Assembly: GCA_900539115.1 (NCBI GenBank) | Contig: UQAQ01000006.1 | Location: 32,867 to 96,866 of the forward strand | Length of the DNA stretch: 64,000 nt | Source of the DNA: an uncultured Roseburia sp. | GTDB lineage: Bacteria; Bacillota; Clostridia; Lachnospirales; Lachnospiraceae | Reading direction: 5' to 3' | Part shown: in pieces, positions 7,259-16,229 of the stretch | Layout of the letters: each line of letters begins with the position of its first letter | Numbering within the stretch: the first letter of the stretch is position 1 | Translations under genes and position numbers: made by a program | The notes under the pieces: model-generated | Told to the model about the DNA's origin: nothing | The model's input: the letters and a program-made list of their open reading frames with translations, nothing else | The model's database searches: none

Positions 7259-8743
7259 TTAATAAATAAATACCGCTTCCTGATATTTCGTCAACTCGTA
7301 AATTTTCTTTGAATTTTCCGGTGACAGGTTCAGACATCCGTGTGAGCCTCTTGTTTTATACAGATCCTTGCTCCAACGGCTCCAAGGCTGCCAAGTTGCG
7401 CAGTGGAATCCGGTTCCGGTCCAGGTAATTCTTACCCAATATGTAACCGGTGTCTTATAATTGTCACCGACAAGTATACGATGTGTTTGGTGTTCTTTGA
7501 TGAAATACATTCCCGTACGGGTCTTTCGCCCTTCCACCGGTCTTCCGGAAATGGTCTCACATTCAAATACCACTTTTCCTTTTCGCCATACGTAAACCTT
7601 CTGGTCTTTCAGCGAAATCTCCGTGAAGTTCTGTGTATCCCAGTCATTGGTCTTATTTTCAAGATCCATCTGATAAGCCGTATTGGCAAATTTTGTCTTC
7701 CTCTTCAACGTGATCGCTGCCTGATTTTCTTTGGTTGGATCTTCCTGATAAGCACTTTGAAGTTTCGCGTCAATCTCGGCATTCAGTGCCTTTTTCAACT
7801 GCTTCAGCGTCTCTTCATAACTGATTGCCCAGCCATAATCTCCACCGGCTACGGAAATTTCTTTTCCTTTATGGTTTGTAAACGTGTGAGTCGAACCGAC
7901 CGTTTTATACTTCAAACACATTTTTTCAACCCAGTCGGAAATTTTTTCTTCATCAAACGTTACTTTTCCATTTTTGTAACGAAGCCAGGAATAAATCAGT
8001 TTTGGTCCGACCTTTTCGGTCCGGTCATCCGTAATCTTCCAGGAAACCCAACGCATTACATACGGGTTGCACGCATCTAACTTCTTTTTCAAGCCGGCAT
8101 CATCCGAGAAAATCTTCGGACTTTCATACACTTCCGGATACTCTTCTTCATTTGCCAGATCAATCGTTTCTTTTCCTTCGGCAAGCGCCTCGTCAACTGC
8201 CTTTGTCAACTGCTGGAACTGCAGAACATTTCCCTTATCTTCCGGCACAACGACAAGACATTTTTTCTCCTCCGAAAATGCTACTTTCGCATCTGTCGGC
8301 ACATTGATCGCGTAATTTGTGCTGCCTTTATACATTTCTGATTTTTTAAGACATTTATCCAGTTTCTCCGCATCGTACGTCGGATTCATGTGAAGTTCCA
8401 ATGTTTTCTTTTTCGGTATGGAAAAAACAGAAAATGACTCATGCTGTGCATCGTATTGCTTCTGCAATGCCTCTTTCAGATCGACCTCATACGAAATGTC
8501 TGCTTTGGTCACTACAAGATTTCCATCATTTCTTCCTTTAATTTCCAACTGATAATTGTCATAGACTTTCTGAAGCAGCTGTTCAGACTCTTCATAACTC
8601 ATTCCGGATAATTCATGCTCTCCGATCCAGGTGTTCGCATACCAGCGGTTTCCATAATAGACATGTGCTGCGATCACCAGCACAGAAACCGCAACAACCA
8701 TGGCTGCGGTAATAATTATCCCTATTTTTACTTTCTTATTCAT
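7259..8743 (-). CDS. L,D-transpeptidase (YkuD) with peptidoglycan-binding PG_binding_4 region
   Basis: Cross-links peptidoglycan outside the membrane through 3-3 bonds. An N-terminal membrane anchor (about residues 5-27) is followed by a long extracellular region of the PG_binding_4 type and a C-terminal YkuD domain. The catalytic signature is present: GFHCATW, then SRGSHGC-like TRGSHGCLNLS with the catalytic Cys near residue 470. I choose the ATG at 8743 because GGAG lies 6 nt upstream; two earlier in-frame ATGs (8755, 8746) sit at or inside the ribosome site. The start choice changes length from 498 to 494 aa. It is a single-gene unit with its own promoter and terminator. Confidence 0.92.
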   Translation of the reverse strand: MNKKVKIGIIITAAMVVAVSVLVIAAHVYYGNRWYANTWIGEHELSGMSYEESEQLLQKVYDNYQLEIKGRNDGNLVVTKADISYEVDLKEALQKQYDAQHESFSVFSIPKKKTLELHMNPTYDAEKLDKCLKKSEMYKGSTNYAINVPTDAKVAFSEEKKCLVVVPEDKGNVLQFQQLTKAVDEALAEGKETIDLANEEEYPEVYESPKIFSDDAGLKKKLDACNPYVMRWVSWKITDDRTEKVGPKLIYSWLRYKNGKVTFDEEKISDWVEKMCLKYKTVGSTHTFTNHKGKEISVAGGDYGWAISYEETLKQLKKALNAEIDAKLQSAYQEDPTKENQAAITLKRKTKFANTAYQMDLENKTNDWDTQNFTEISLKDQKVYVWRKGKVVFECETISGRPVEGRKTRTGMYFIKEHQTHRILVGDNYKTPVTYWVRITWTGTGFHCATWQPWSRWSKDLYKTRGSHGCLNLSPENSKKIYELTKYQEAVFIY

Positions 8744-8815
8744 CATCTTCTCCATTTCGAAGCCTTGCTAATTATTTTATATTAATGTGGCTCCTAAAAA
8801 AGCCCACTATACGAA

Positions 8816-8843
8816 GTATAAAAGGATTCTCGACACTTGTCAA
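8816..8843 (-). promoter_or_regulatory. Promoter of the L,D-transpeptidase gene
   Basis: TTGACA (8838-8843), 16-bp spacer, TATACT (8816-8821) on the minus strand, about 75 nt before the start codon. Confidence 0.7.
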
Positions 8844-8874
8844 GGGATGTCACAGTATTGTAATATATTTCTTA

Positions 8875-9069
8875 TTGTAACTATTCAGGACCGCTGTGCA
8901 AAAACAATGGATCGTCGTGCTTGCACGTAAGAGACTTTGTTTTCTGCACAGTGGTCCTAATAGGGCTCCCCACCCCCTTATGAGCATTTTTAGCCTTGTC
9001 AAAGGCGGGAAAGAACACGAAGTGTTCGAAATGCGAATGAGGGCGGTGTGGGGGCCCGAATAGTTACAA
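8875..9069. repeat. MITE-like element with TTGTAACTATTCAGG terminal inverted repeats, full copy
   Basis: The ends TTGTAACTATTCAGG (8875-8889) and its complement (9055-9069) match at 14 of 15 positions. Inside, GGACCGCTGTGCA...(8888) folds against TGCACAGTGGTCC (8945-8957), forming a stem of about 20 bp with two mismatches. GGGCTCCCCACC (8963) faces GGTGTGGGGCCC (9045), and AACACGAAGTGTT is a small palindrome. There is no coding capacity. The same ends and the CTCCCCACC core recur at 49995-50048, so this is a mobile repeat family. Confidence 0.75.
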
Positions 9070-9154
9070 GAAACGTAGGATTCATCTTAGTTCTGCATTT
9101 TAGTACTTGCTAATTTTTTCCCTTAACAAATATGTATAGGGCGCTTGCCCCCTC

Positions 9155-10288
9155 CTACCGGTTCTCGACATCAAAGGTAACATCCAAAAAGTACTGGTCT
9201 TCACTGCCCTCATTCAGCTCCGCTTCGATCTGCTCCCGGATCTGGTTTTTCTTTCGCTCCAGAACTTCGGGGAGTACGAGGTCAAAAGTAAGGCGGGTGC
9301 CAGGCTCGCATTTGCTCACACGGAAATCGTGCAATGTGATCTGCGGGTCTATTTTTTCGATACAGGCAAAGACTTTTTGTTTCAGCGCATCGGCCTCCTT
9401 GTCGTCGGTGATGACCGGATCATAATGGATTACAAGGTGTGTGTCAAATTTTTTCAGGCATTCGCGCTCCATGTGGTCAATCGCCTCATGGCTTACGAGC
9501 GCATCGACATTTTTGTCAATTTCGACGTGAATGCTCGCAAAGCACTGTCCCGGGCCGTAGTCATGTACCATAAGGTCATGGCAGCCGATGACCATTTCAC
9601 AGGACTGAATGTATTTTGTAAGTTTGTCATGCAGTTCCGTATCCGCACCCTCGCCGAGAAGCGGAGAAATGGTTTCTCTGGCAAGTGAAATTCCGCTGTA
9701 GAGGACAAATAACGAGACGACAAGTCCCATAAATCCGTCAATCTGATATCCCATACCATGTTCCACCAATGTGGCAATCAAGACTGCGCTCGTCGCGATC
9801 ACGTCATTGCGGCTGTCCTCTGCGATTGCTTTCAATGTCATTGAATTTATTTTTCTTCCCATCTTATAGTTGTAGACCGCCATTCCCATCTTAACCACGA
9901 TAGAAAAAAGGAGAACCAAAAGGACAGCCCCTGAAAATTCGACCGGGGATGGATGAAGGATCTTTTCCACCGAGCTTTTTGCAAGTTCAAAGCCGATAAA
10001 TAAGATCATCACAGCGACCGTCAGACTTGCCAGATATTCGGAGCGGGCATGCCCATAGGGATGCACTTTGTCTGCCGGCTTTTCGGCAATTTTAAATCCG
10101 ATCAGCGTAACGATCGAGCTCGCCGCATCCGATAAATTGTTCAGTCCGTCTGCCGCGATCGACATAGAACCGGCGAGATTTCCGATAATAATCTTGCTTC
10201 CCGCCAGAATACAATTGCAGAAAATCCCCACAATTCCTGATATTTTTCCTATTGATGTACGTTTTTTCGACTTTTCTTCCTGCTGCAT
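9155..10288 (-). CDS. Cation diffusion facilitator (CDF) metal transporter
   Basis: Membrane antiporter that exports divalent metals. About six transmembrane helices occupy residues 15-215, with AADGLNNLSDAASS in TM2 and EDSRNDVIAT in TM5 carrying the metal-binding Asp/Asn residues, then a cytosolic C-terminal domain. The ATG at 10288 is preferred since GGAGG is 7 nt upstream; an in-frame ATG at 10321 would overlap the previous gene. It lies 17 nt after the ECF S component and so is probably the last cistron of the riboswitch operon. That makes cobalt a plausible substrate, but sequence alone cannot separate Co from Zn, Mn or Fe. Confidence 0.88.
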   Translation of the reverse strand: MQQEEKSKKRTSIGKISGIVGIFCNCILAGSKIIIGNLAGSMSIAADGLNNLSDAASSIVTLIGFKIAEKPADKVHPYGHARSEYLASLTVAVMILFIGFELAKSSVEKILHPSPVEFSGAVLLVLLFSIVVKMGMAVYNYKMGRKINSMTLKAIAEDSRNDVIATSAVLIATLVEHGMGYQIDGFMGLVVSLFVLYSGISLARETISPLLGEGADTELHDKLTKYIQSCEMVIGCHDLMVHDYGPGQCFASIHVEIDKNVDALVSHEAIDHMERECLKKFDTHLVIHYDPVITDDKEADALKQKVFACIEKIDPQITLHDFRVSKCEPGTRLTFDLVLPEVLERKKNQIREQIEAELNEGSEDQYFLDVTFDVENR

Positions 10289-10305
10289 CTCATTTCCTCC
10301 AATCC

Positions 10306-10923
10306 TTATTTTCTCCTGCATATCCCATATTTTTCCTGCATGCGCACCAGTTTTTTCCGCATCGACTTCCAGGCAAAATAGACAAAAACAATTGTACTGA
10401 CACCATGCACGACATCAAACAAAAATCCGCTCGCTTCCATCATCCAGAATCCGCTCCACGTCGGCGTATTCGTTACCAATAACAACGACGCAAAATTGAG
10501 GATTGGGCCATACACAAATACCGTCGCCAAAAATCCGATGATCATCGGCAGGATTTTTCCCTGCATCGAACGGCAGAAGCCTCCAATGATGCCGATAAGC
10601 CCCCAGCTGAGCATTTGAAACGGGGTCCATGGTCCCTGCGAAAACATAAAATTTGACAAAAATCCGGAAAGCATGCCGACAAGCATTCCCGGCACACTGC
10701 CAAAACAGCTTCCGGTAATGAGCACCAGCGCCGAGACCGGCTTAAACTGGGGAATCCAGAAAAACACACCGCGCGAGATGGCGATGATCGCCGAAAGTAC
10801 TGTGATCATAATCATGTCTTTCATGCGCACCCGTCTCGCAAGATAAAATAAAAAGCCGGCAAATCCAAGTAAGATCAGCACCGCGCACGGCACATAATAA
10901 TGGTTACATAACCAGTCCCGCAT
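10306..10923 (-). CDS. ECF transporter substrate-binding (S) component, probable corrinoid type
   Basis: A 205-aa membrane protein with about six hydrophobic segments and the loop SQGPWTPFQMLSWGL typical of a large ECF S-component group. S components bind the vitamin and toggle in the membrane while EcfT and the ATPases power uptake. I start at 10923 (AAAGGAG 7 nt upstream) and not at the in-frame ATG 10953. It overlaps the ATPase gene by 20 nt. The substrate is inferred to be cobalamin or another corrinoid from the upstream riboswitch and the transcobalamin-like partner genes; no specificity residues are known to me for this family. Confidence 0.8.
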   Translation of the reverse strand: MRDWLCNHYYVPCAVLILLGFAGFLFYLARRVRMKDMIMITVLSAIIAISRGVFFWIPQFKPVSALVLITGSCFGSVPGMLVGMLSGFLSNFMFSQGPWTPFQMLSWGLIGIIGGFCRSMQGKILPMIIGFLATVFVYGPILNFASLLLVTNTPTWSGFWMMEASGFLFDVVHGVSTIVFVYFAWKSMRKKLVRMQEKYGICRRK

Positions 10924-12334
10924 CTTCCATCTCCTTTGTATTAATGCAATCAAACATCGTACTGATCTGCGGTTTATACACCAGATTCTGCATCAAAACC
11001 TCGTGCGGCTCGCCTTCGCTCGCCACATCGCCTTCAAACAAAAAGACAACATAATCCGCAATCTCGCCGACCAGATCGATGTCGTGTGTGATAATGATAA
11101 TCTGCTTTTTCTCCCGAAACATATTTACCACTTTTTGGAAATTGCCCTTCATCAGCGGATCCATTCCTTTCGTCGGTTCGTCCAATATGACAACATCCGC
11201 ATGTTTCATAAGAAATTTCAGCGATGCCGCAAGATGCTGTTCGCCCCCGGAGCAGTCCAGCGGATTTCTGTCCGCAATCGGCGCGATCATTTCCTGCAAT
11301 TCCTCCGGAATATCATCTTCTACATCGAGCTCCTCCCTTACGGTGTCCTTGGTAAAAATGGTAAGTACATCCTGTGGCATCATCACACAGCGCTTTATCA
11401 TTTTTTTGCCAAAATACCCGCTGAACATTTTTCCAAGCGTCGTTTTCCCTGCGCCATTTGGACCTATCCAGCAATTCACACCGGCTGCGACCGTCACCTG
11501 CGGAATATTGAGAACATTTTCGCTGCCATACGCTTTCCGGATATTCCGCACCTTCTGCCACACCTTTACTTCTCTAGGCTCCGTGTAAATCTCCGTTTTT
11601 TCCGCCAATTCTCTAACCTTCTGCCGCACTTCCGCCAGCGGCATCTGCGGAGCATCCAAAATCCGGCGCTGCCAGGGCAGAAACCGCCTCTGATAACTGC
11701 TCGTCATTCCTTCGGAAAGCCAGATCACTTTGTCCGCCTTTTCATATATATATTCACTATCGTGCTCAACAATGACAAAAGAAATCCCCATTTCCTCGTG
11801 CACGCGCACAACCATTTCCCAAAACATCCGCGCCGAGATCGGATCCAGCTGCGACGTCGGCTCATCCAGTACAACCATCTCCGGATCCATGCAGATTACC
11901 GACGCCAACGCCAGTTTCTGCTTCTGTCCGCCGGAAAGTTCCGCCACCCCTTTATGAAACCAGCTTTCAATGCCAAAATACGTCGCAATCTCCGCTACAC
12001 GGTTACGGATCGTCTTTGCCGGCATAGCAATATTTTCCAATCCAAATGCCAATTCATGCCAAACTTTATCACATACGAGCTGGTTATCCGGATTCTGTCC
12101 GACGTAACCGATCGTCCCCGCCGGCACCTCGTCAATCGGCATTCCGCGGTAACAGACATTTCCCTCCAATGTTCCTACACGATTGATCCGCGGAATCATT
12201 TCGCGCAGCAATGTCGTTTTTCCCGAACCGGAAGGCCCCATAATCAGAGTGATCCCTTCTTTAATTTTCCACTTTATGTCAGAGAGAATGGTTTTTCCCC
12301 CGATTTCTTTTTTTTCAATCGCTATCTCTATCAT
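10904..12334 (-). CDS. ECF-type double ATPase (two fused ABC domains)
   Basis: Energises the ECF transporter. It has two ABC ATPase domains in one 476-aa chain, as in YkoD. The first has Walker A GPSGSGKTT, Q-loop GQNPDNQL, signature LSGGQKQ, Walker B VVLDEPTSQLDP and EHD. The second has GPNGAGKTT, signature CSGGEQ, VILDEPTKGMDP and THD. Both sites look catalytically complete. The true start is ATG 12334 (GGGAGG upstream), overlapping the stop of ecfT as ATGA; the frame stays open upstream to 12652 by chance. It sits between EcfT and the S component. Confidence 0.92.
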   Translation of the reverse strand: MIEIAIEKKEIGGKTILSDIKWKIKEGITLIMGPSGSGKTTLLREMIPRINRVGTLEGNVCYRGMPIDEVPAGTIGYVGQNPDNQLVCDKVWHELAFGLENIAMPAKTIRNRVAEIATYFGIESWFHKGVAELSGGQKQKLALASVICMDPEMVVLDEPTSQLDPISARMFWEMVVRVHEEMGISFVIVEHDSEYIYEKADKVIWLSEGMTSSYQRRFLPWQRRILDAPQMPLAEVRQKVRELAEKTEIYTEPREVKVWQKVRNIRKAYGSENVLNIPQVTVAAGVNCWIGPNGAGKTTLGKMFSGYFGKKMIKRCVMMPQDVLTIFTKDTVREELDVEDDIPEELQEMIAPIADRNPLDCSGGEQHLAASLKFLMKHADVVILDEPTKGMDPLMKGNFQKVVNMFREKKQIIIITHDIDLVGEIADYVVFLFEGDVASEGEPHEVLMQNLVYKPQISTMFDCINTKEMEDAGLVM

Positions 12335-13119
12335 AGTTCCTCCCTTTCGGTCTGCCACCAGATCAGCGCGCACAATGCTAACGTAATAAAAATATTTGCC
12401 ACTCCAAAATGTATCTCGATCCGTGGAATCAGCAGGCAGAATGGTTCGCTTACCCTTTGCAGCACGACAAGTCCTACAAACGCTGCCATAATCAGGATGT
12501 CCCCCGGCAAAAGCCGAAATGGGGTGTAACTTGTCCGCAATGTACTGCCATACGCCCGGCATTCCATCGCATCCGCGATCTCCAATCCGTTTTCCAATGC
12601 CCAGTTGATCAAGATGGAGATCGAACGGATTGCTGAAATCATGCGGTTCCACAATCCTCTTGCCGACTCCATGGACATTTGAAAATGATAGATTTCGACC
12701 AATTTATCCGTGTAACGGTTCACCGAACGAATCGCCATGGAAAGCACGATTGCCGCCGGCGGAAACAGGTATTTGAACACGATTACCATTTTCTCCGATG
12801 TCATTGCGCACCCCATCCGGTAAGTCCAGCGGCACAAAAGCCAGAGCTGGACGCCGGCAAAGACACCATACGCCAGCGACTCCATCGTCACAATATTATC
12901 ATTCAAATAAAATAGGTAAGTCTCCCCTTGGTGGTTGACGAGTGCATTTACAATAACTGACAATGCGGTCATCCCGAAAAGCGCCAGCACACTTTTTACA
13001 GATGGCGCAATGACAAATTCAAGTATCAGAAAAAGAACTGACACATAGGGATTCCGCGTCAGGCATAAAAGCACGATCGCCGCTAAAAATTTTACAAATT
13101 CTACCAATGGGTGTCTCAT
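12331..13119 (-). CDS. ECF transporter transmembrane (T) component of the riboswitch operon
   Basis: A 262-aa CbiQ/EcfT-family membrane protein that couples the ATPases to the S component. The hydrophobic N-terminal half has several helices. The C-terminal coupling region contains MESARGLWNRMI and AMECRAYG, the Ala-Arg-Gly type motifs that contact the ATPases. It overlaps both neighbours by ATGA (13116-13119 and 12331-12334), so the cistrons are translationally coupled. It is distinct from the general EcfT at 24661-25464. Confidence 0.9.
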   Translation of the reverse strand: MRHPLVEFVKFLAAIVLLCLTRNPYVSVLFLILEFVIAPSVKSVLALFGMTALSVIVNALVNHQGETYLFYLNDNIVTMESLAYGVFAGVQLWLLCRWTYRMGCAMTSEKMVIVFKYLFPPAAIVLSMAIRSVNRYTDKLVEIYHFQMSMESARGLWNRMISAIRSISILINWALENGLEIADAMECRAYGSTLRTSYTPFRLLPGDILIMAAFVGLVVLQRVSEPFCLLIPRIEIHFGVANIFITLALCALIWWQTEREEL

Positions 13120-14171
13120 TTATTTTCTCCACTCATAAAATCACTTCCGAGATCTGCGCCCAGTCCATTGCAGGTATACCGCCACTGAATGGCCTCTCCC
13201 GCTTTCAATACATAACGCGAGCATCCGTAATTCGGGTACCAGCCGTCGACGTTGTACATCCAGCCCGACAGATTGCCGCAGTCAAATTCGTACAAGTTGC
13301 CGATGCCCTCGATGTAATTGGATCCATACAGCGGTGTATAAGAATTTTCCATCTGAATGGAGTAGGCCTTGCAGACCTGCTCAAGAATATCGTACACCGT
13401 CTGGCCTTTTTTGCATTTCACTTTTGTCGTCTTCAAGATCCATCCGTCGCCGACATATTTTTCTTTTCCTTTGTCAAGATTATCCATATTTTGTAAAATC
13501 GTCAGACAGTCAATGGAAATGGTGACATAAAATTCCTCGTCATTATCCACTTTCTGATCTTCCTGATTGACCGGAAGCGGTTTTCCGGATGGCACAGGAT
13601 CGGTCTGAAACTTATCTTTGTCAGTCGCCGTTCCATCGCTCGTCTTGCGGTCATCATCTTTCTTTGTCTCATCTTCCTGACGCAGTTCCTCATTTTTCGG
13701 AACGCTTATAACAACTTTCGGATAATCCGTATTCTGCTTTGCTTCCTGTTCTTTCTGTTTTCCTATTTCTTCCTTTGTCTGTGGCGCCTTTGTCGCTTTT
13801 GGCTCCGTTTCACTTTTCTTTTCTTTTGTCTTTTTTTCTGTCTTTTTCTCTTCCGGCGCAGTTTTCCCTGTCGTCTGCTTCTTCGGTTCTGCTGTCTCTT
13901 CTGACGCCTTTTTTTCTGTTTTCTTCCCTTTTTGTTTTGCCTGTTCTTTTTGTTCTTCCTTTTGCTGTTCCGCTTCTGCTGTCTCTGTCGCAGCCTCTTC
14001 CTCCGATAAAATCTGTTCTTCCCCGATCTCCACCGGCTGAAGCGCCTCCATCGCCCGTTTCTGCTCATCCTTCACGGAATGAATCGAAGTACCGGCGATC
14101 GCTGCCGCAATGACAAGAAGGACGATCACAGCAGACAAAATAGTCTTCCAATTCCGCTTAACAAATCTCAT
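13116..14171 (-). CDS. Membrane-anchored DUF4430 protein (transcobalamin beta-half-like)
   Basis: A 351-aa protein with an N-terminal membrane segment (about residues 9-30), a very long Lys/Glu-rich linker (about 50-200, low complexity) and a C-terminal DUF4430 domain (about 210-345). SGWMYNVDGWYPNYGCSRYV and AIQWRYTCNGLG are characteristic. DUF4430 is the fold of the C-terminal beta domain of transcobalamin and intrinsic factor, which caps the bound corrinoid. The linker would let the domain reach into or beyond the wall. It lies directly upstream of ecfT (ATGA overlap) and downstream of a secreted alpha-toroid gene, so the two surface chains could form one binding site. Ligand binding is inference. 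Confidence 0.82.
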   Translation of the reverse strand: MRFVKRNWKTILSAVIVLLVIAAAIAGTSIHSVKDEQKRAMEALQPVEIGEEQILSEEEAATETAEAEQQKEEQKEQAKQKGKKTEKKASEETAEPKKQTTGKTAPEEKKTEKKTKEKKSETEPKATKAPQTKEEIGKQKEQEAKQNTDYPKVVISVPKNEELRQEDETKKDDDRKTSDGTATDKDKFQTDPVPSGKPLPVNQEDQKVDNDEEFYVTISIDCLTILQNMDNLDKGKEKYVGDGWILKTTKVKCKKGQTVYDILEQVCKAYSIQMENSYTPLYGSNYIEGIGNLYEFDCGNLSGWMYNVDGWYPNYGCSRYVLKAGEAIQWRYTCNGLGADLGSDFMSGENK

Positions 14172-14191
14172 AACATTCTCCTTTTAATACA

Positions 14192-14220
14192 GCTGCACAT
14201 TTCACTACAAAATGTGCAGC
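14192..14220 (-). other. Intercistronic stem-loop in the riboswitch operon
   Basis: A perfect 11-bp stem (GCTGCACATTT with AAATGTGCAGC) around a 7-nt loop lies between the toroid and DUF4430 genes. No T run follows, so it is better read as an mRNA-stability or processing element that could set more toroid protein than transporter, than as a full terminator. Confidence 0.6.
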
Positions 14221-14236
14221 CGTGGTTATACTGAAT

Positions 14237-16081
14237 TTACTTCACTGTGATTTTGACCGTCTTTTTGACTGTCTTTTTGCCCTTCTTATATTTTATCACA
14301 ACTTTATATGTTTTTCCAGCCTTCGCCTTCTTCTTGGCTTTAATTACCAGTTTTCCGTTCTTAACCGTAACTTTCAATGCCTTTTTGTTATACGAAGACA
14401 CTTTGCATTTGACTTTCTTGCCGTTTACTACTGCTTTGATCGTAATTTTTTCGCCTTTTTCCACTGCTGCCTTTTTCACAATCTTGGAAATAACAGTAGT
14501 TTCCGGTGCCTTTGTAGCAGCCGGTTTTTTCGTGGCTTCCGGCGCTTTCGTAGCCTCCGGTGTTTTCGAAGTTTCCGGTGCTTTCGGTGTCGGTGTTGGT
14601 ACAATGTCCGGATTTTCCGGCTTTGTTGTCGTCGCCGGTGTCGGAATTACCGGTTTTGTTGTCGTTACTGGTGTCGGTACCGGCAGCTTGGTCGCTACAG
14701 GTGTCGGCATCGGTGCCACAGCTGTCGGTGCTGGTGTCACTGGCGATACCGGTGTTTTTGTCGGAACTGCAGAAGCCGGCGTTGTAGGTACTGCCGACGG
14801 TACAGTCGTTGGTGCCGCCGACGGCGCCGCTGTTTCACCTGCAGCCGGAGTTTCTGACGGAACCGGTGCAACCGTCGGAACTGCTGATTCACTTGGTGCT
14901 GCCGTCGGTGTTTCTGTCACTTCCGGTGTTGCAGTTGGTGTCGCGGTCGGTGTTGCAGCCGGGATATCACGGAATCCATTCTGATACAATTTCTGCCCCT
15001 TTTTCTGGCACCAAAGTGCAACCATCGCATAACCAGCCTGCTCTGTCGCCATCTGATTATAGGTATAGGTACCATCTGAATTTGCCACGTGTGCATATCC
15101 ACGATACTCGGAATACGTAACTTCATCTTTTACATAGTCCGCACTAAAGCTCTTCAATGCATCGACAAGAGTATTTCCATTTTTGATAAAACGCTCGTCT
15201 GTCGTCGGATCGATACCAAGCATCGTAAGTCCACAGATTACCTGTGCGATAGACTCCGCATTTACAGAACCCCAGGAAGAATATCCACCCTGATCATTCT
15301 GTTTACTGCTCATTACCGCAAGAGCGCTTTCAACTGCGTCATTTACTTCCGGAAGATAGGTATATTTACTAAGTGCCTGAACTGCCATCATGGTAATATC
15401 CGGATCCGCTGAATCACCGGATAATGCCCATCCACCATCTGATTTTTCTTCTGATAATATATAATTTAAATAATCATCACGAAGTGTGGTCGTATTTTCT
15501 TCCGTCACATCCGTAACTTTTGTCTCGCCTTCTGATTTATACCCTGCATAATCTAATGAAATCAATGCATAAATCGGCCCATTGATTCCCTGTTTTAATG
15601 TTGCTGTATAATCTGCAGATTCTTCTGTCTTGTCTCCGCCAGCATTATCACCGGCAAGAGGTGCGCAGAGATTCCAGCCATAAAAATCCGTTACATCTGC
15701 ACCTGCAGAATACAGTCCGATAATTGCTCTGGAATTTTCTGTCAATTTTACGCGATGCAGTTTATTCTGCGCCTTTAATGACTCACTCACATTATCAAAT
15801 GATGTTTTCACTGCAGCCAGATATTTTGTTTTCCACTCCTCTGTCATGCGGCCGGCACGTCCCAGTACCAAAGCAGCCCATTCGCCGCCTACGGAACCAA
15901 ATGTCGGGTCTGATACGACAAATTCCATCGTATCGCAGACTTCATTGACTTCCTGACTGTAGTCTCCTGTTACTTGTGTCACGCTCTCTGCGTCAGCTTT
16001 TGGCACATAACCAATTCCGCTCACGACAAGCGCAGCAGCCAATGCAATGGCTACTCGTTTCTTTGCTCCTTTTACTCTCAT
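14237..16081 (-). CDS. Secreted alpha-toroid (prenyltransferase-repeat-like) protein, transcobalamin alpha-half-like
   Basis: A 614-aa exported protein with a signal peptide over about residues 1-31. Residues 35-375 form an alpha-toroid of the terpene-cyclase-repeat type; repeats such as GGWALSGDSADPDITMMAVQ and NDQGGYSSWGSVNAESIAQV are visible. This is the fold of the N-terminal domain of transcobalamin and intrinsic factor. A long (T/A)P-rich spacer (about 375-530) and a Lys-rich beta domain (530-614) close the chain, probably keeping it at the wall. It is the first gene after a cobalamin-type riboswitch. An AAGGAGG site lies 7 nt before ATG. Binding of a corrinoid together with the next gene's DUF4430 domain is inferred. 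Confidence 0.82.
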   Translation of the reverse strand: MRVKGAKKRVAIALAAALVVSGIGYVPKADAESVTQVTGDYSQEVNEVCDTMEFVVSDPTFGSVGGEWAALVLGRAGRMTEEWKTKYLAAVKTSFDNVSESLKAQNKLHRVKLTENSRAIIGLYSAGADVTDFYGWNLCAPLAGDNAGGDKTEESADYTATLKQGINGPIYALISLDYAGYKSEGETKVTDVTEENTTTLRDDYLNYILSEEKSDGGWALSGDSADPDITMMAVQALSKYTYLPEVNDAVESALAVMSSKQNDQGGYSSWGSVNAESIAQVICGLTMLGIDPTTDERFIKNGNTLVDALKSFSADYVKDEVTYSEYRGYAHVANSDGTYTYNQMATEQAGYAMVALWCQKKGQKLYQNGFRDIPAATPTATPTATPEVTETPTAAPSESAVPTVAPVPSETPAAGETAAPSAAPTTVPSAVPTTPASAVPTKTPVSPVTPAPTAVAPMPTPVATKLPVPTPVTTTKPVIPTPATTTKPENPDIVPTPTPKAPETSKTPEATKAPEATKKPAATKAPETTVISKIVKKAAVEKGEKITIKAVVNGKKVKCKVSSYNKKALKVTVKNGKLVIKAKKKAKAGKTYKVVIKYKKGKKTVKKTVKITVK

Positions 16082-16100
16082 TTGAGTACCTCCTTAATTT

Positions 16101-16222
16101 TGTCCCAATCGGGGTAACGTTGTATTTATAAACAACTCAGGTCTGACTCTAACAGTGGGGGCAACCGCGATGACTTTCACATACATTCCGAGAAGCTTAT
16201 ATCATTTTCAGGCGCAACCGCG
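16101..16222 (-). promoter_or_regulatory. Cobalamin-type riboswitch
   Basis: The minus-strand leader carries the conserved cobalamin riboswitch pieces in order: CGGAA (16186-16190), GTGAAAGTC (16172-16180), the B12-box segment CCCCCACTGT (16152-16161, compare CCCGCCACTGT), and AGTCAGACCTG (16138-16148). Two short hairpins follow (16119-16136 and a CCC/GGG stem at about 16104-16115), then the AAGGAGG ribosome site. With no U run before the gene, control is probably translational. It is shorter than large class-I examples. It sits upstream of the whole toroid-DUF4430-ECF operon. Confidence 0.85.
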
Positions 16223-16229
16223 CTTTTAT

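Noticed and set aside
13739..14113. Hydrophobic Leu/Ser-rich plus-strand frame that looks like a membrane protein
   Set aside because: It is the reverse of the Lys/Glu-rich linker of the DUF4430 protein.
14222..14984. Long plus-strand frames with Gly/Val repeats opposite the toroid gene
   Set aside because: They mirror the Thr/Pro spacer and Lys-rich domain encoded on the other strand.
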